Positions 51,443-59,756 of a stretch of DNA of 64,000 nucleotides are shown here, in pieces. The notes below the pieces were generated by a model. It saw nothing but the letters and a program-made list of their open reading frames with translations, did not search any database and had not been told where the DNA came from. This DNA comes from Acidobacteria bacterium 28-1 (GTDB lineage Bacteria > Acidobacteriota > Blastocatellia > Pyrinomonadales > Pyrinomonadaceae). A program made the position numbers and the translations under genes. The first letter of the stretch is position 1. Every line of letters starts with the position of its first letter. The DNA is taken from NCBI GenBank assembly GCA_002050365.1, contig MWYZ01000080.1:1-64000 (forward strand). Reading direction: 5' to 3'.

Positions 51443-52945
51443 TTACTTTCCGCCCGTCATCAGCAAACCGATTTTCTCTTTGCTCGTCGTTTTCGGGTTG
51501 ACTTCACCGACGATTTTCCCTTTGTGAAAAACTAGCAACCGGTCAGCCAGCGCGGTAACTTCTTCAAGTTCGGCGGAAACTAATAGCACGGCGGTTCCCG
51601 CATCGCGCAAAGCAATTAATTTGCGATGAATAAATTCGATTGCTCCGATGTCCACGCCGCGCGTCGGCTGCGAAACGAGCAGCAATTTCGGCTTTAATCC
51701 AAACTCTCTGCCGATAATTAATTTTTGCTGATTTCCGCCCGACAGTGCTTTGGCTGAAAGTTCCGCGTTCGGCGGGCGCACGTCAAAATTTTCGATAATT
51801 TCTTTAACCCGACGGTCAATCGCCGAATCAATCAAAAATCCGCTTGCGCTTGCCACCGGCGGGCGATAATGAACACCGAGCATCGAATTTTCCGCCAGAT
51901 TAAAATCGAGCAGAAGCCCGCGCCGGTGGCGGTCTTCGGGAATATGCGCGATACCGAGTTCTTTGTGCTGTCGTGCCGAGATGTGGGTGATGTTTGTCCC
52001 TTCAAAATAAATCTTTCCGCTTAAATTTGCGGTCGGAATTAAACCGGCAATTGCTTCGATGAGTTCAGTTTGACCGTTGCCTTCGATTCCCGCAATGCCG
52101 ACAATCTCACCGGTTTTGACTTCAAAAGAAACGCCGCCCAACGCCGCGCCGTGCGCGTTTTTGACCGAGAGATTTTCGACGGTTAAAATCGCTTCTTTCG
52201 GCTGCGCGTCGGTTTTCTCGACGCGCAGCAAAACATCGCGCCCGACAATCATTCGAGCCAAATCCTTCGCGCTCGTCTCTGACGTTTTAACTTCGCCGAC
52301 CGTTTTACCGTCGCGCATTACGGTTACAGAATCCGAAATCGCCAACACTTCTTCGAGTTTGTGCGTGATGATAACGACGGTTTTTCCCTGCTCTCGCATT
52401 TGACGCAGAATCTGGAAAAAATCTTCGGTTTCCTGCGGCGTTAAAACCGCCGTCGGCTCGTCTAAAATCAAAAGCTGCGCGTTGCGGTAAAGTGCTTTTA
52501 ATAATTCGACGCGCTGCTGTGCGCCGACTGAAATGTCCTCGATTAACGCTTTCGGATTTACGCCCAAACGCAATTCATTTGACAAAGCCAAAATGTCTGC
52601 GTTCGCCTTGTCTAAATCAAGATTTGCCGCGCCGCCCGTTTCCGCACCCAAAATGATATTTTCGGCAACCGTCATCGTATCCACCAACATAAAATGCTGA
52701 TGCACCATTCCAATTCCGAGCGCGATTGCGTCGTGCGGATTTTTTATCGAAACGGGTTTTCCGTCAATTAAAATCTCGCCGCTGTCAGCCGTGTAAAAGC
52801 CGTAAGCGACGCGCATAACAGTAGATTTGCCCGCGCCGTTTTCGCCGACAATCGCGTGAATCGTGCCTTTTTCGATTTTAATGGAAACCTTGTCGTTGGC
52901 GACGACGTTGCCGAATGTTTTGGTTATATTTTTTAGTTCGAGCAT
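51443..52945 (-). CDS. ABC transporter ATPase of the BMP/nucleoside uptake type (two ATPase domains)
   Basis: 500 residues. The first ATPase has '[19 protein letters not shown]' and signature '[14 protein letters not shown]', with Walker B '[15 protein letters not shown]'. The second has the degenerate Walker A '[19 protein letters not shown]' and signature '[15 protein letters not shown]'. This pattern is the YufO/RbsA-like subfamily serving BMP-type nucleoside importers. It follows the doc gene by 3 bases in one operon with the BMP binding protein. No permease gene follows here, so those must lie elsewhere or be missing. Confidence 0.95.
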   Translation of the reverse strand: MLELKNITKTFGNVVANDKVSIKIEKGTIHAIVGENGAGKSTVMRVAYGFYTADSGEILIDGKPVSIKNPHDAIALGIGMVHQHFMLVDTMTVAENIILGAETGGAANLDLDKANADILALSNELRLGVNPKALIEDISVGAQQRVELLKALYRNAQLLILDEPTAVLTPQETEDFFQILRQMREQGKTVVIITHKLEEVLAISDSVTVMRDGKTVGEVKTSETSAKDLARMIVGRDVLLRVEKTDAQPKEAILTVENLSVKNAHGAALGGVSFEVKTGEIVGIAGIEGNGQTELIEAIAGLIPTANLSGKIYFEGTNITHISARQHKELGIAHIPEDRHRRGLLLDFNLAENSMLGVHYRPPVASASGFLIDSAIDRRVKEIIENFDVRPPNAELSAKALSGGNQQKLIIGREFGLKPKLLLVSQPTRGVDIGAIEFIHRKLIALRDAGTAVLLVSAELEEVTALADRLLVFHKGKIVGEVNPKTTSKEKIGLLMTGGK

Positions 52946-52948
52946 TTT

Positions 52949-53344
52949 TCAAATTCTCTCAACTCGGCTTCGCAACCAATTCTCAATTTCATCAGTTTGC
53001 CAAACATCCGATTCAACATTTAAGGAAAGCTCAATGATTTCGATTAACCCGAAATTCAAAACGAAACCGTTTAGTTCGAGAAAAATTTGCGTCAGATGTG
53101 TTGCCGTACGTTTATTTCCGCCGAGCCAGGGATGGTTTTTAATAAGTCCAAAACAAAGCGTCGCGGCTTGCCGAATAACATCGGCACTTTCATATAAAGC
53201 GGCGTGTTTCGGACGAGCCAATGCCGATTCAATCAATGTTTTATCAAAAATTCCAATTCGGCTTTCACCATAAAATCTCATCAAATCACAGTTATGTTCA
53301 ACTGCTTCCAGATATGTGAGATAGATGAACCTTTTAATCGCCAA
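52949..53344 (-). CDS. doc: Doc/Fic-family death-on-curing toxin
   Basis: 131 residues. The Fic/Doc fold has 'IFDKTLIESALARPKHAALYESADVIRQAATLCFGLIKNHPWLGGNKRTATHLTQIFLELNG'. The motif NHPWLGGNKRTA corresponds to H-x-F-x-x-x-N-K-R of Doc, with the catalytic His. Doc phosphorylates elongation factor Tu in the best-studied case. The gene overlaps the antitoxin by 11 bases and ends 3 bases before the transporter ATPase. Confidence 0.9.
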   Translation of the reverse strand: MAIKRFIYLTYLEAVEHNCDLMRFYGESRIGIFDKTLIESALARPKHAALYESADVIRQAATLCFGLIKNHPWLGGNKRTATHLTQIFLELNGFVLNFGLIEIIELSLNVESDVWQTDEIENWLRSRVERI

Positions 53345-53600
53345 GCCGTTTTAGCTCCTCATTTACTTCACGATTTTCGTCCAAAAGGCGTTTTGAAATG
53401 GCTTTCATTTTGGATGAAGGAGATGTAATTTCACTTTCAATTTTTCCATTTTGATATGTTAAAACTACTAATGAATTTTTGGCTAAATCTTGCGCCTCGA
53501 TTATTTCTTGCGGAATCTCAACCACCCACGAATCCCATTTGGGTTTGTCGATTTGAACTTCTTCTGCTTCGGTTTGTTCAATTTCTAAAATCTCAGGCAT
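53334..53600 (-). CDS. antitoxin partner of Doc (AbrB/Phd-type, unsure)
   Basis: 88 residues from ATG 53600, which has AAGGAG 6 bases before it; the longer track start is inside the BMP gene. The sequence 'DSWVVEIPQEIIEAQDLAKNSLVVLTYQNGKIESEI' is a SpoVT-AbrB-like swapped-hairpin style. It is followed by a charged helix, 'KAISKRLLDENREVNEELKRLGD', likely to bind the toxin. Overlap with doc and position upstream are typical of antitoxins. No operator dyad was identified. Confidence 0.7.
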   Translation of the reverse strand: MPEILEIEQTEAEEVQIDKPKWDSWVVEIPQEIIEAQDLAKNSLVVLTYQNGKIESEITSPSSKMKAISKRLLDENREVNEELKRLGD

Positions 53601-53646
53601 TATTTTTCTCCTTGTGATGAAATAATTATAGCACCGGATTATTAAG

Positions 53647-54702
53647 CTACTTTGCCATCGCGTCCGTAACTGTGATTTCGCCCGCCACAATCTTGCCTCT
53701 CGCTTCTTCTACTCGCTGCAAAATTTCCGGCGAAATTAAATTTCTATTATTCTCGTCCATCATGTAAGCCACGCCGTCTTTGTCGAGTCCGAAGACGTGA
53801 AAGCCGCCTTTGAAATTGCCGCCGAGAACTTCTTTGACGACATCGTAAACCGCGTTATCCACGCGCTTGACCATCGAGGTTAGAACGAATCCGGGTTTCA
53901 CGCCGTTCTGGTTAGAGTCAACGCCGATGACAAATTTATTCGCTTCGCCCTCGGCGTTTTTGCCAAATCGCTCAACGGCGTCAAACGCGCCCAAACCGGA
54001 ATTTCCCGCCGCCGTAAAAATCACGTCCGCACCTTGATTGATTTGCGAAAGCGCAAGTTCTTTTCCTTTGCCCGGATTGTTCCATGCCGAATCAGTTACG
54101 CCGACATAATTAGCGATGACGGTTGCATTTGGATTAACCGATTTTGCGCCCTCTTCGTAACCGGTTTTGAAACGATGAATAAGCGGAATATCCATCCCGC
54201 CGACAAAACCCAAAACGCCGGTTTTAGATTTTTGCGCGGCAATCATTCCGACCAGGTATGAGCCTTCGTGTTCGCGGAAAACGAGTGAGGCAACGTTTTG
54301 TTTCGGCGTTTTGCCGTCTTTTTCAAAAATCACGCCGTCCACAATCGCAAATTTGATTTCCGGATAATCGTCGGCGACTTTTTGCATAATCGGACCTTGC
54401 GCGAAACCGATGCCGATTATCAAATCGAAATTCTTTTCGGCAAAAGCCCGCATCGCCGGCTCAATCGAAGTCGGATTGCCCGGCTCGACATCGTAGAGAC
54501 AAATCGGCAAATCTCGTTCGGCGCGCCGCACGCCTTCCCAAGCCGCCGCATTAAACGAACGGTCATTTTTGCCGCCGATGTCGAAGACGATGCCGACTTT
54601 CATTTGGCAATCTTTTTTTGCTTCAGTTTTTGTTCCGCAGGAAGAAACGCCGAAAACTATCAGAGAAGCGACGAGCAGAAAATATAAATTTTTGATTTTC
54701 AT
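53647..54702 (-). CDS. BMP-family nucleoside-binding lipoprotein of an ABC importer
   Basis: 351 residues; lipoprotein signal with lipobox 'GVSSCG' (Cys22). The PBP fold has 'KVGIVFDIGGKNDRSFNAAAWEGVRRAE', 'GIGFAQGPIMQKVADDYPEIKFAIVDG' and 'ADVIFTAAGNSGLGAFDAV' followed by 'FVIGVDSNQNGVKPGFVLTSM', the BMP nucleoside-binding set. It is the first gene of the operon BMP-antitoxin-doc-ATPase. With the nucleoside phosphorylase upstream it suggests purine/pyrimidine nucleoside salvage. Confidence 0.95.
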   Translation of the reverse strand: MKIKNLYFLLVASLIVFGVSSCGTKTEAKKDCQMKVGIVFDIGGKNDRSFNAAAWEGVRRAERDLPICLYDVEPGNPTSIEPAMRAFAEKNFDLIIGIGFAQGPIMQKVADDYPEIKFAIVDGVIFEKDGKTPKQNVASLVFREHEGSYLVGMIAAQKSKTGVLGFVGGMDIPLIHRFKTGYEEGAKSVNPNATVIANYVGVTDSAWNNPGKGKELALSQINQGADVIFTAAGNSGLGAFDAVERFGKNAEGEANKFVIGVDSNQNGVKPGFVLTSMVKRVDNAVYDVVKEVLGGNFKGGFHVFGLDKDGVAYMMDENNRNLISPEILQRVEEARGKIVAGEITVTDAMAK

Positions 54703-54795
54703 ATTTTATCTTTTCTACAGAGAACACATAGGTTTAACGAGGAAACGTTTAAATTTATCATAAAAATCCCTTTTAAAACTCTACGTCCTCTGTGG

Positions 54796-56112
54796 CTAAA
54801 TTATTTCTTTAATCAACTCAAATTTTCCAGAAGGTTTTCCGTCATCAATTTTATATGCATTCGCCAATTTTTTATAGATTAGATGCGTTTGCGTTTTGTT
54901 TCGACAAAAAATTACGCCCAAAGTTTCGCCCGATTTTACTCGATCGCCGAGTTTCTTTACGCATTCGTAGCCAACCGCGAAATCAATTTTATCTTCGACC
55001 TTAATTCTGCCGCCGCCAATTCGAGAAATGCTTTCGCCAATTGCGCCCGCGTCAATTTCAGCGATAAAACCCGTTTTTTCAGTTTTAATTTCAACTTCAA
55101 TTAAATTTTTGTCGAGCAAAGTTTCAGGGTTATCGCAAATTTCAGCCGCTCCGCTTTGGCACTCGATGTTTTGGCGGAACTTTTCCAATGCCGCACCCGA
55201 ATCCAAAACACTTTGAACTTTGAACTTTGAACTTTGAACCGTTTTTTCAACGCCGCACAAAATTAACATTCGCGCCGCTAATTCGATTGAAAGTTCGAGC
55301 GTCTGGTGCATCTGCTTATCAATTTCACCGCGTAGAATCTTAACGCACTCAAAAACTTCGAGCGCATTTCCGACGAATTTTCCGAGCGGCTGATTCATAT
55401 CGGAAATTACGGCTTCGGTTTTCACGCCGAAAGCGTTTCCCGTTTGGCACAACGCGGCAGCAAGATTCTTTGCGTTATCGAGATTTTGCATAAATGCGCC
55501 GCTTCCCGTTTTGACATCCAACACGAGCGCGTCCAAACCTTCCGCCAATTTTTTCGACATTATCGAAGCAACGATCAGCGGAATTGATTCGACCGTCGCC
55601 GTCGCGTCACGAAGTGCGTAAAGTTTTTTATCGGCAGGCGCGATTTTCGCCGTTTGTCCCGACATTGCAAAGCCGCAAGTTTTAAGCGTTTCTTTAAATT
55701 CTTCGGTTGAAAGGTTGACGTTGTAACCTCTTATTGCTTCGAGTTTGTCGAGCGTTCCGCCTGTGTGTCCGAGCCCGCGCCCGGAAATCATCGGAACGAA
55801 AATGCCACACGCGGCAGCTATCGGCGCAATTATCAAAGAAGTTTTATCGCCGACTCCGCCCGTCGAATGTTTGTCGGCAAGCGGCACATCAATCTCAGAG
55901 AAATTTAAACGCTCGCCCGAATTTAACATCGCTTCGGTCAAAGCATTTTGCTCTTCCTGTGCCAAACCGCTCATAAACATCGCCATCAGCAACGCCGACG
56001 TTTGATAATCTGCCCAAGTTTCATCGGTTACGCCCCTAATAAAAGCGTTTATTTCTTGGCGCGATAAAATTTCACCATCGCGTTTTTTGGCGATAATTTC
56101 TTGCGGTTTCAT
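54796..56112 (-). CDS. pyrimidine-nucleoside (thymidine) phosphorylase with repeat-derived insert
   Basis: 438 residues. The family core has 'SGERLNFSEIDVPLADKHSTGGVGDKTSLIIAPIAAACG', 'MISGRGLGHTGGTLDKLEAIRGYN' and 'LDVKTGSGAFMQ', and the C-terminal barrel-sandwich domain. It phosphorolyses uridine or thymidine to base and (deoxy)ribose-1-phosphate. At about residues 291-301 the protein reads TVQSSKFKVQSVLD, encoded by TTTGAAC heptamers (55209-55240). The insert sits in a loop and keeps frame. Normal members are ~430 residues. Confidence 0.93.
   Translation of the reverse strand: MKPQEIIAKKRDGEILSRQEINAFIRGVTDETWADYQTSALLMAMFMSGLAQEEQNALTEAMLNSGERLNFSEIDVPLADKHSTGGVGDKTSLIIAPIAAACGIFVPMISGRGLGHTGGTLDKLEAIRGYNVNLSTEEFKETLKTCGFAMSGQTAKIAPADKKLYALRDATATVESIPLIVASIMSKKLAEGLDALVLDVKTGSGAFMQNLDNAKNLAAALCQTGNAFGVKTEAVISDMNQPLGKFVGNALEVFECVKILRGEIDKQMHQTLELSIELAARMLILCGVEKTVQSSKFKVQSVLDSGAALEKFRQNIECQSGAAEICDNPETLLDKNLIEVEIKTEKTGFIAEIDAGAIGESISRIGGGRIKVEDKIDFAVGYECVKKLGDRVKSGETLGVIFCRNKTQTHLIYKKLANAYKIDDGKPSGKFELIKEII
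55209..55240. repeat. in-frame heptamer tract inside the phosphorylase gene
   Basis: ACTTTGAACTTTGAACTTTGAACTTTGAACC: four tandem TTTGAAC units within coding sequence, translated on the minus strand as SSKFKVQS. It is the same kind of word found in intergenic tracts (for example 36510-36538). Confidence 0.85.
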
Positions 56113-56210
56113 TGAAGAAAATTTAGAAACTTATTTTATGCGATTCGGTCGAAAACTGTGTTCAAAATTTTGTTTATTTTTTCGCCGATTTCGGGCATAA
56201 TAAATTTACT

Positions 56211-56705
56211 ATGAAGATGAAATATATCACAGCCGCTTTTGCTTTCGCCGTAACTTTTGGTTTTTCCGTTTTGGTTATTGGAATCCCGCAGGAAAATTAC
56301 GCAATCCGATTTTTTGCGATTCGAGCAGACAACGAAACGGGACGGCAGATTTCTTTTCTCCTGCAACGAGACGACGATAACGGTCGTGAGATGGACGCGA
56401 ATTTTAAGTTTGCACCTTCGCCCGCCCGATTCGCTGAAGCAGTCAACCAATACGTCAATGATTCCGAAAAAATTGACGACGCAAACTTGCCGCTGGATTT
56501 CAGAAACGTCTGGCTCGAACATCTGAAAGCGTGGCGGGCGCAAGCCGATTTTCTGAAACAAAGTAATCTTTCAGACGAAAAAATAACGGAAGCGGAATTT
56601 CTTCAAACGTATCGCTATCAAAATGCAGAGATAAGAAGAACCTGGTTTGACGTTTTGGACGTTGCCAGAGACTACGGCGCGGTTATTCCTCGCAATGCGT
56701 ATTAA
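56211..56705 (+). CDS. small exported or anchored protein of unknown function
   Basis: 164 residues; N-terminal hydrophobic segment (5-24, MKMKYITAAFAFAVTFGFSV). The rest is soluble and helical: 'FAPSPARFAEAVNQYVNDSEKIDDANLPLDFRNVWLEHLKAWRAQADFLKQ' and 'AEIRRTWFDVLDVARDYGAVIP'. It is divergent from the phosphorylase gene (98-base gap) and convergent with ispF. Not recognised. Confidence 0.65.
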   Translation: MKMKYITAAFAFAVTFGFSVLVIGIPQENYAIRFFAIRADNETGRQISFLLQRDDDNGREMDANFKFAPSPARFAEAVNQYVNDSEKIDDANLPLDFRNVWLEHLKAWRAQADFLKQSNLSDEKITEAEFLQTYRYQNAEIRRTWFDVLDVARDYGAVIPRNAY

Positions 56706-56718
56706 AAATAACCGGAAC

Positions 56719-57207
56719 TTAATTTTTCCGATTGTTTTTCCCCAGCAAAATTACTGCTTCTGCTTTAATTGCCTCGCGTCTGCCAACTGCGTCAACCTTT
56801 TCTCCCGTTTTAGCCTTTACGCTCACGCAGTCAATTTCAATCTCCAAGTTTCGCGCCAGATTCTCGCGCATTTTATCAATGTGTGGACGGAGTTTCGGCT
56901 TTTCCAGATTGATAATCGAATCAACATTGACGACCGAGAAACCTTTTTCTTTCATCAAGCGCACAGCTTCCGCGAGAAAAACTAAACTGTCGGCGTTTTT
57001 CCATTTCTCGTCAGTATCGGAAAAATGCGAGCCAATGTCGCCCAACGCCAATGCGCCGAAAATCGCGTCGGTTACGGCGTGAAGAAGCGTGTCCGCGTCG
57101 GAATGTCCGACCGCGCCGAAATCAGATTCGATTCGCAAGCCGCCTAAAATTAACGGTTTATCCGCTTCGAGCCGATGAGTGTCGCTGCCGAATCCGATGC
57201 GAAACAT
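56719..57207 (-). CDS. ispF: 2-C-methyl-D-erythritol 2,4-cyclodiphosphate synthase
   Basis: 162 residues. The metal-binding start is 'RIGFGSDTHRLEADKPLILGGLRI' (Asp9, His11), followed by 'GAVGHSDADTLLHAVTDAIFGALALGDIGSHF' (His, Asp) and 'VSVKAKTGEKVDAVGRREAIKAEAVILL'. It forms the cyclic diphosphate of the MEP isoprenoid pathway. ispD lies 400 bases upstream on the same strand, separated by a small coiled-coil gene. Confidence 0.96.
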   Translation of the reverse strand: MFRIGFGSDTHRLEADKPLILGGLRIESDFGAVGHSDADTLLHAVTDAIFGALALGDIGSHFSDTDEKWKNADSLVFLAEAVRLMKEKGFSVVNVDSIINLEKPKLRPHIDKMRENLARNLEIEIDCVSVKAKTGEKVDAVGRREAIKAEAVILLGKNNRKN

Positions 57208-57252
57208 AAATTTTTAGCGTTAGATATATTCGGAAGGAGTAAGAATAAAATT

Positions 57253-57546
57253 TCAAATAAAGTTCTTCTGAAGCCCTTGCACTTCCTTCGACCAAGCCGA
57301 AACTTCTTCGCGCAAAATTTTGACATCGGCGCGAACATTATAAGCGAGATTTAAACTTTCGTGAGACATCGCTTGCAGGCGGTCAATTCGCGCATCGAAG
57401 CTCATCATTTCCAGACGCATATCTTCAAATTTAGCGTTCATTTCTTGTCGCAACTCGACAAATTGTTTGCTTGTTTCTTGCTGCAAATTATTGATTGCGT
57501 CAAGCACCGTTTGTAAATTCGGTAGGGTATCTTCTTCAGAGTCCAT
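57253..57546 (-). CDS. small coiled-coil protein
   Basis: 97 residues, nearly all heptad-patterned helix: 'LQTVLDAINNLQQETSKQFVELRQEMNAKFEDMRLEMMSFDARIDRLQAMSHESLNLAYNVRADVKILREEVSAW'. No membrane segment. Such short proteins are frequent in this phylum and in cyanobacteria; function unknown. It lies between ispF and ispD, on the same strand. Confidence 0.6.
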   Translation of the reverse strand: MDSEEDTLPNLQTVLDAINNLQQETSKQFVELRQEMNAKFEDMRLEMMSFDARIDRLQAMSHESLNLAYNVRADVKILREEVSAWSKEVQGLQKNFI

Positions 57547-57606
57547 AATAATTTTACCTTGCCCGCATTATAGCAAAATCCATTAAAAGAAAACACGAAT
57601 TTCCGC

Positions 57607-58284
57607 TTAAAATTGTTGCAGCAAAATTTCCGCTAAAATAAAATCTTCGGGCGCGGTAATTTTGATATTCTTCGCGCTTCCTTCGACCGTTGCGACTTTA
57701 TAACCTAATTTCTCGACTAAGAAACATTCGTCGGTCGCTGTTTCACTCACATCGCTTTGGGCAAACGCTCGTTGCAAAATGTCGAACTGAAACGCTTGCG
57801 GAGTCAAAGCGCGTCTTAATTGTTTGCGGTCAATTGTGCCGACGATTTTGCCGTCGCAGATTTCCTTTATCGTATCCGTAACCGCCGCGACCAAACAAGC
57901 CGCGCCGGTTTCCCGCGCTTGTTCGATTGTTCGAGAAATTTCTTCGCTCGAAACCAGCGGACGTGCGCCGTCGTGAATGGCAACGATTTCCGTTCGTTTA
58001 GAGTCAATTGAGTTTAATCCATTGAAAACCGATTCGGTTCGTGTTTGTCCGCCCGCAATTGTTTTCGCAAGTTTTTTCAGATTAAATTTTTCGGCTGTTT
58101 TTTTAAAATTTTCGATTTCTTTAAAAGGCAAGACGAGAACGATTTCGTCAATCGACGGACAAGATTCAAAACGCTCTAAGGTATGAATGATAAGCGGTTT
58201 TCCGAGAATTTCGAGAAACTGTTTGAGTTTCTCTGCTCCGAAGCGCGTGCCGCTGCCGGCGGCGACAATAATGGCTATGTTCAT
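57607..58284 (-). CDS. ispD: 2-C-methyl-D-erythritol 4-phosphate cytidylyltransferase
   Basis: 225 residues from ATG 58284 (MNIAIIVAAGSGTRFGAEKL); the longer track start is translated TTTACCA repeat. The CTP site is 'VAAGSGTRFGAEKLKQFL', then 'VAIHDGARPLVSSEEI', 'DTIKEICDGKIVGTIDRKQLRRALTPQAFQ' and the Lys/Asp motif 'TDECFLVEKLGYKVATVEGSAKNIKITAPEDF'. MEP pathway step before ispE/ispF. It begins right at a hairpin repeat. Confidence 0.95.
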   Translation of the reverse strand: MNIAIIVAAGSGTRFGAEKLKQFLEILGKPLIIHTLERFESCPSIDEIVLVLPFKEIENFKKTAEKFNLKKLAKTIAGGQTRTESVFNGLNSIDSKRTEIVAIHDGARPLVSSEEISRTIEQARETGAACLVAAVTDTIKEICDGKIVGTIDRKQLRRALTPQAFQFDILQRAFAQSDVSETATDECFLVEKLGYKVATVEGSAKNIKITAPEDFILAEILLQQF

Positions 58285-58360
58285 AATGGTAAATGGTAAA
58301 TGGTAAATGGTAAATGTAAAAACATTCTTTGATTTACCATTTACCATTTACCATTTACCG
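58285..58360. repeat. heptanucleotide hairpin (GGTAAAT type)
   Basis: AATGGTAAATGGTAAATGGTAAATGGTAAATG is mirrored by ATTTACCATTTACCATTTACCATTTACC. Four perfect heptamers per arm with a 15-base loop. It sits between ispD and the PIN-TRAM gene. Confidence 0.92.
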
Positions 58361-59509
58361 CTATTCAAGTTCTTCAATAGTCGTCGTCTGCCGCAATTCG
58401 CGAGTTGCTTTGCGAAACCCGGTCGAGCGCGATTCGTGGATGTTGTTTGAAGTTTCGTAATTTTCTTCTCTCTCCTTTTCTTCCCAAAGTCGTCCGAAAA
58501 TCATTTTGCCCGCCGTCGTTTGCAGAACGCTGGTAACGGCAACGTCCGCCGTTTTGCCGATTAAACGCCTGGCGTTATCAACGACAACCATTGTGCCGTC
58601 ATCCAAATAAGCTACGCCTTGATTGTATTCTTTGCCTTCTTTCAAAATGAAAACGCGCATCGCTTCGCCAGGCAAAACCACAGGTTTTAAGGCATTGGCG
58701 AGTTCGTTAATATTCAGAACGCTCACGCCGCGCAGTTGCGAAACTTTATTGAGATTAAAATCATTGGTTACAATTACGGCTTCGAGTTGCGTGCCTAGTT
58801 CGATAAGTTTCAAGTCAACTTCTTTAACTGCCGGGAAATCGGTTTCGACAATTTGAATATCAATCTGGCTGTTATTCCGAAGCCGCTGCAGCATATCGAG
58901 TCCGCGCCGTCCGCGTTGGCGTTTGCTTGAGTCGGGCGAATCGGCGACTTGTTGCAATTCGGTCAAAATAAATTGCGGGATAATTAAAGTTCCGCCTAAA
59001 AATCCGGTTTCCGCAACATCGGCGATGCGACCATCAATAATCACGGAAGTATCGAGAATTTTATAATCGCGCTTCGGCAAGTTTTTATCGCTGAAAAGTC
59101 CGCCGAGAACCGACAAATCGATAAATTCGCCTTTCGCCGCCCCGACCATCAAACCGATGTAACCCATAAAAAACGCAAGTGAAATCGTAAGAAAAGTCTG
59201 CATCTGAGCGGGAACGGCTTCGACCTTTTGAATGGAAATCAGAATGCCGATAAGAAATGCGCCGAGAATGCCGAGAATCGAACCGATTGCCGCGCCGATA
59301 AGCGTTTTCAGAGTGGCGCGTCGCGTCCGCATCTCGAAACCGATGATTATCAAAGCGATAATCGCGCCGAAACCCGCCGAAAGAATGCGCCGCGATTCTT
59401 CGCTCAGGTCGCCGAATCTTTGCGTGACGGCAAACGGAATCAGAATATAACCAGCCGACGCGAGAAGCAGTATAAATCCTATTCTAATTATGAGAATATC
59501 CAATTTCAT
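58361..59509 (-). CDS. membrane PIN-TRAM domain protein (YacL-like)
   Basis: 382 residues. Four N-terminal membrane helices (about 5-25, 42-62, 70-92 and 108-128) are followed by a PIN nuclease domain ('YKILDTSVIIDGRIADVAETGFLGGTLIIPQFILTELQQVADSPD', 'AVIVTNDFNLNKVSQLRGVSVLNINELANALKP', with the acidic residues intact). A C-terminal TRAM RNA-binding domain follows (PGEAMRVFILKEGKEYNQGVAYLDDGTMVVVDNARRLIGK). The architecture is that of YacL/PilT-like proteins; physiological target unknown. It lies upstream of ispD on the same strand, as yacL often does. Confidence 0.93.
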   Translation of the reverse strand: MKLDILIIRIGFILLLASAGYILIPFAVTQRFGDLSEESRRILSAGFGAIIALIIIGFEMRTRRATLKTLIGAAIGSILGILGAFLIGILISIQKVEAVPAQMQTFLTISLAFFMGYIGLMVGAAKGEFIDLSVLGGLFSDKNLPKRDYKILDTSVIIDGRIADVAETGFLGGTLIIPQFILTELQQVADSPDSSKRQRGRRGLDMLQRLRNNSQIDIQIVETDFPAVKEVDLKLIELGTQLEAVIVTNDFNLNKVSQLRGVSVLNINELANALKPVVLPGEAMRVFILKEGKEYNQGVAYLDDGTMVVVDNARRLIGKTADVAVTSVLQTTAGKMIFGRLWEEKEREENYETSNNIHESRSTGFRKATRELRQTTTIEELE

Positions 59510-59592
59510 TGCTGCAAGATTTTATCACGAAATTTATTTAACTGATAATTTAAATTGACGGCTCGAACAATCAATCGTCGTTTATTCAATCA

Positions 59593-59691
59593 TCAAAATT
59601 TACCCGTTCCGCCCGACCGTCCGATTGGATTTCCGCCGTGGGTGATAAGTGCAACCTTTTCGGCAAAAGCGTGAACTGAATAAGTCGGCAT
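59593..59691 (-). pseudogene. N-terminal fragment of an SDR oxidoreductase
   Basis: A 32-codon ORF starting at ATG 59691 reads MPTYSVHAFAEKVALITHGG followed by 'NPIGRSGGTGKF' and a TGA. The part 'FAEKVALITxGGNPIGR' is the opening strand and NAD(P)-binding loop of short-chain dehydrogenases (TGxxxGIG). The rest of the ~250-residue enzyme is absent; the DNA after it belongs to the PIN-TRAM leader. A remnant seems most likely, a translated short peptide less so. Too short for the ORF track. The rest of the 59510-59756 gap shows nothing. Confidence 0.5.
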
Positions 59692-59756
59692 AATTTTTAT
59701 GAACAAAAATAGCGTGAAAGACAGTGAGAGTTTTAATTTTTATATTCGCTGTAAAT

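Noticed and set aside
58285-58360. Regular repeats that might be CRISPR
   Set aside because: Units are 7 bases, directly tandem and mirrored; no unique spacers and no cas gene.
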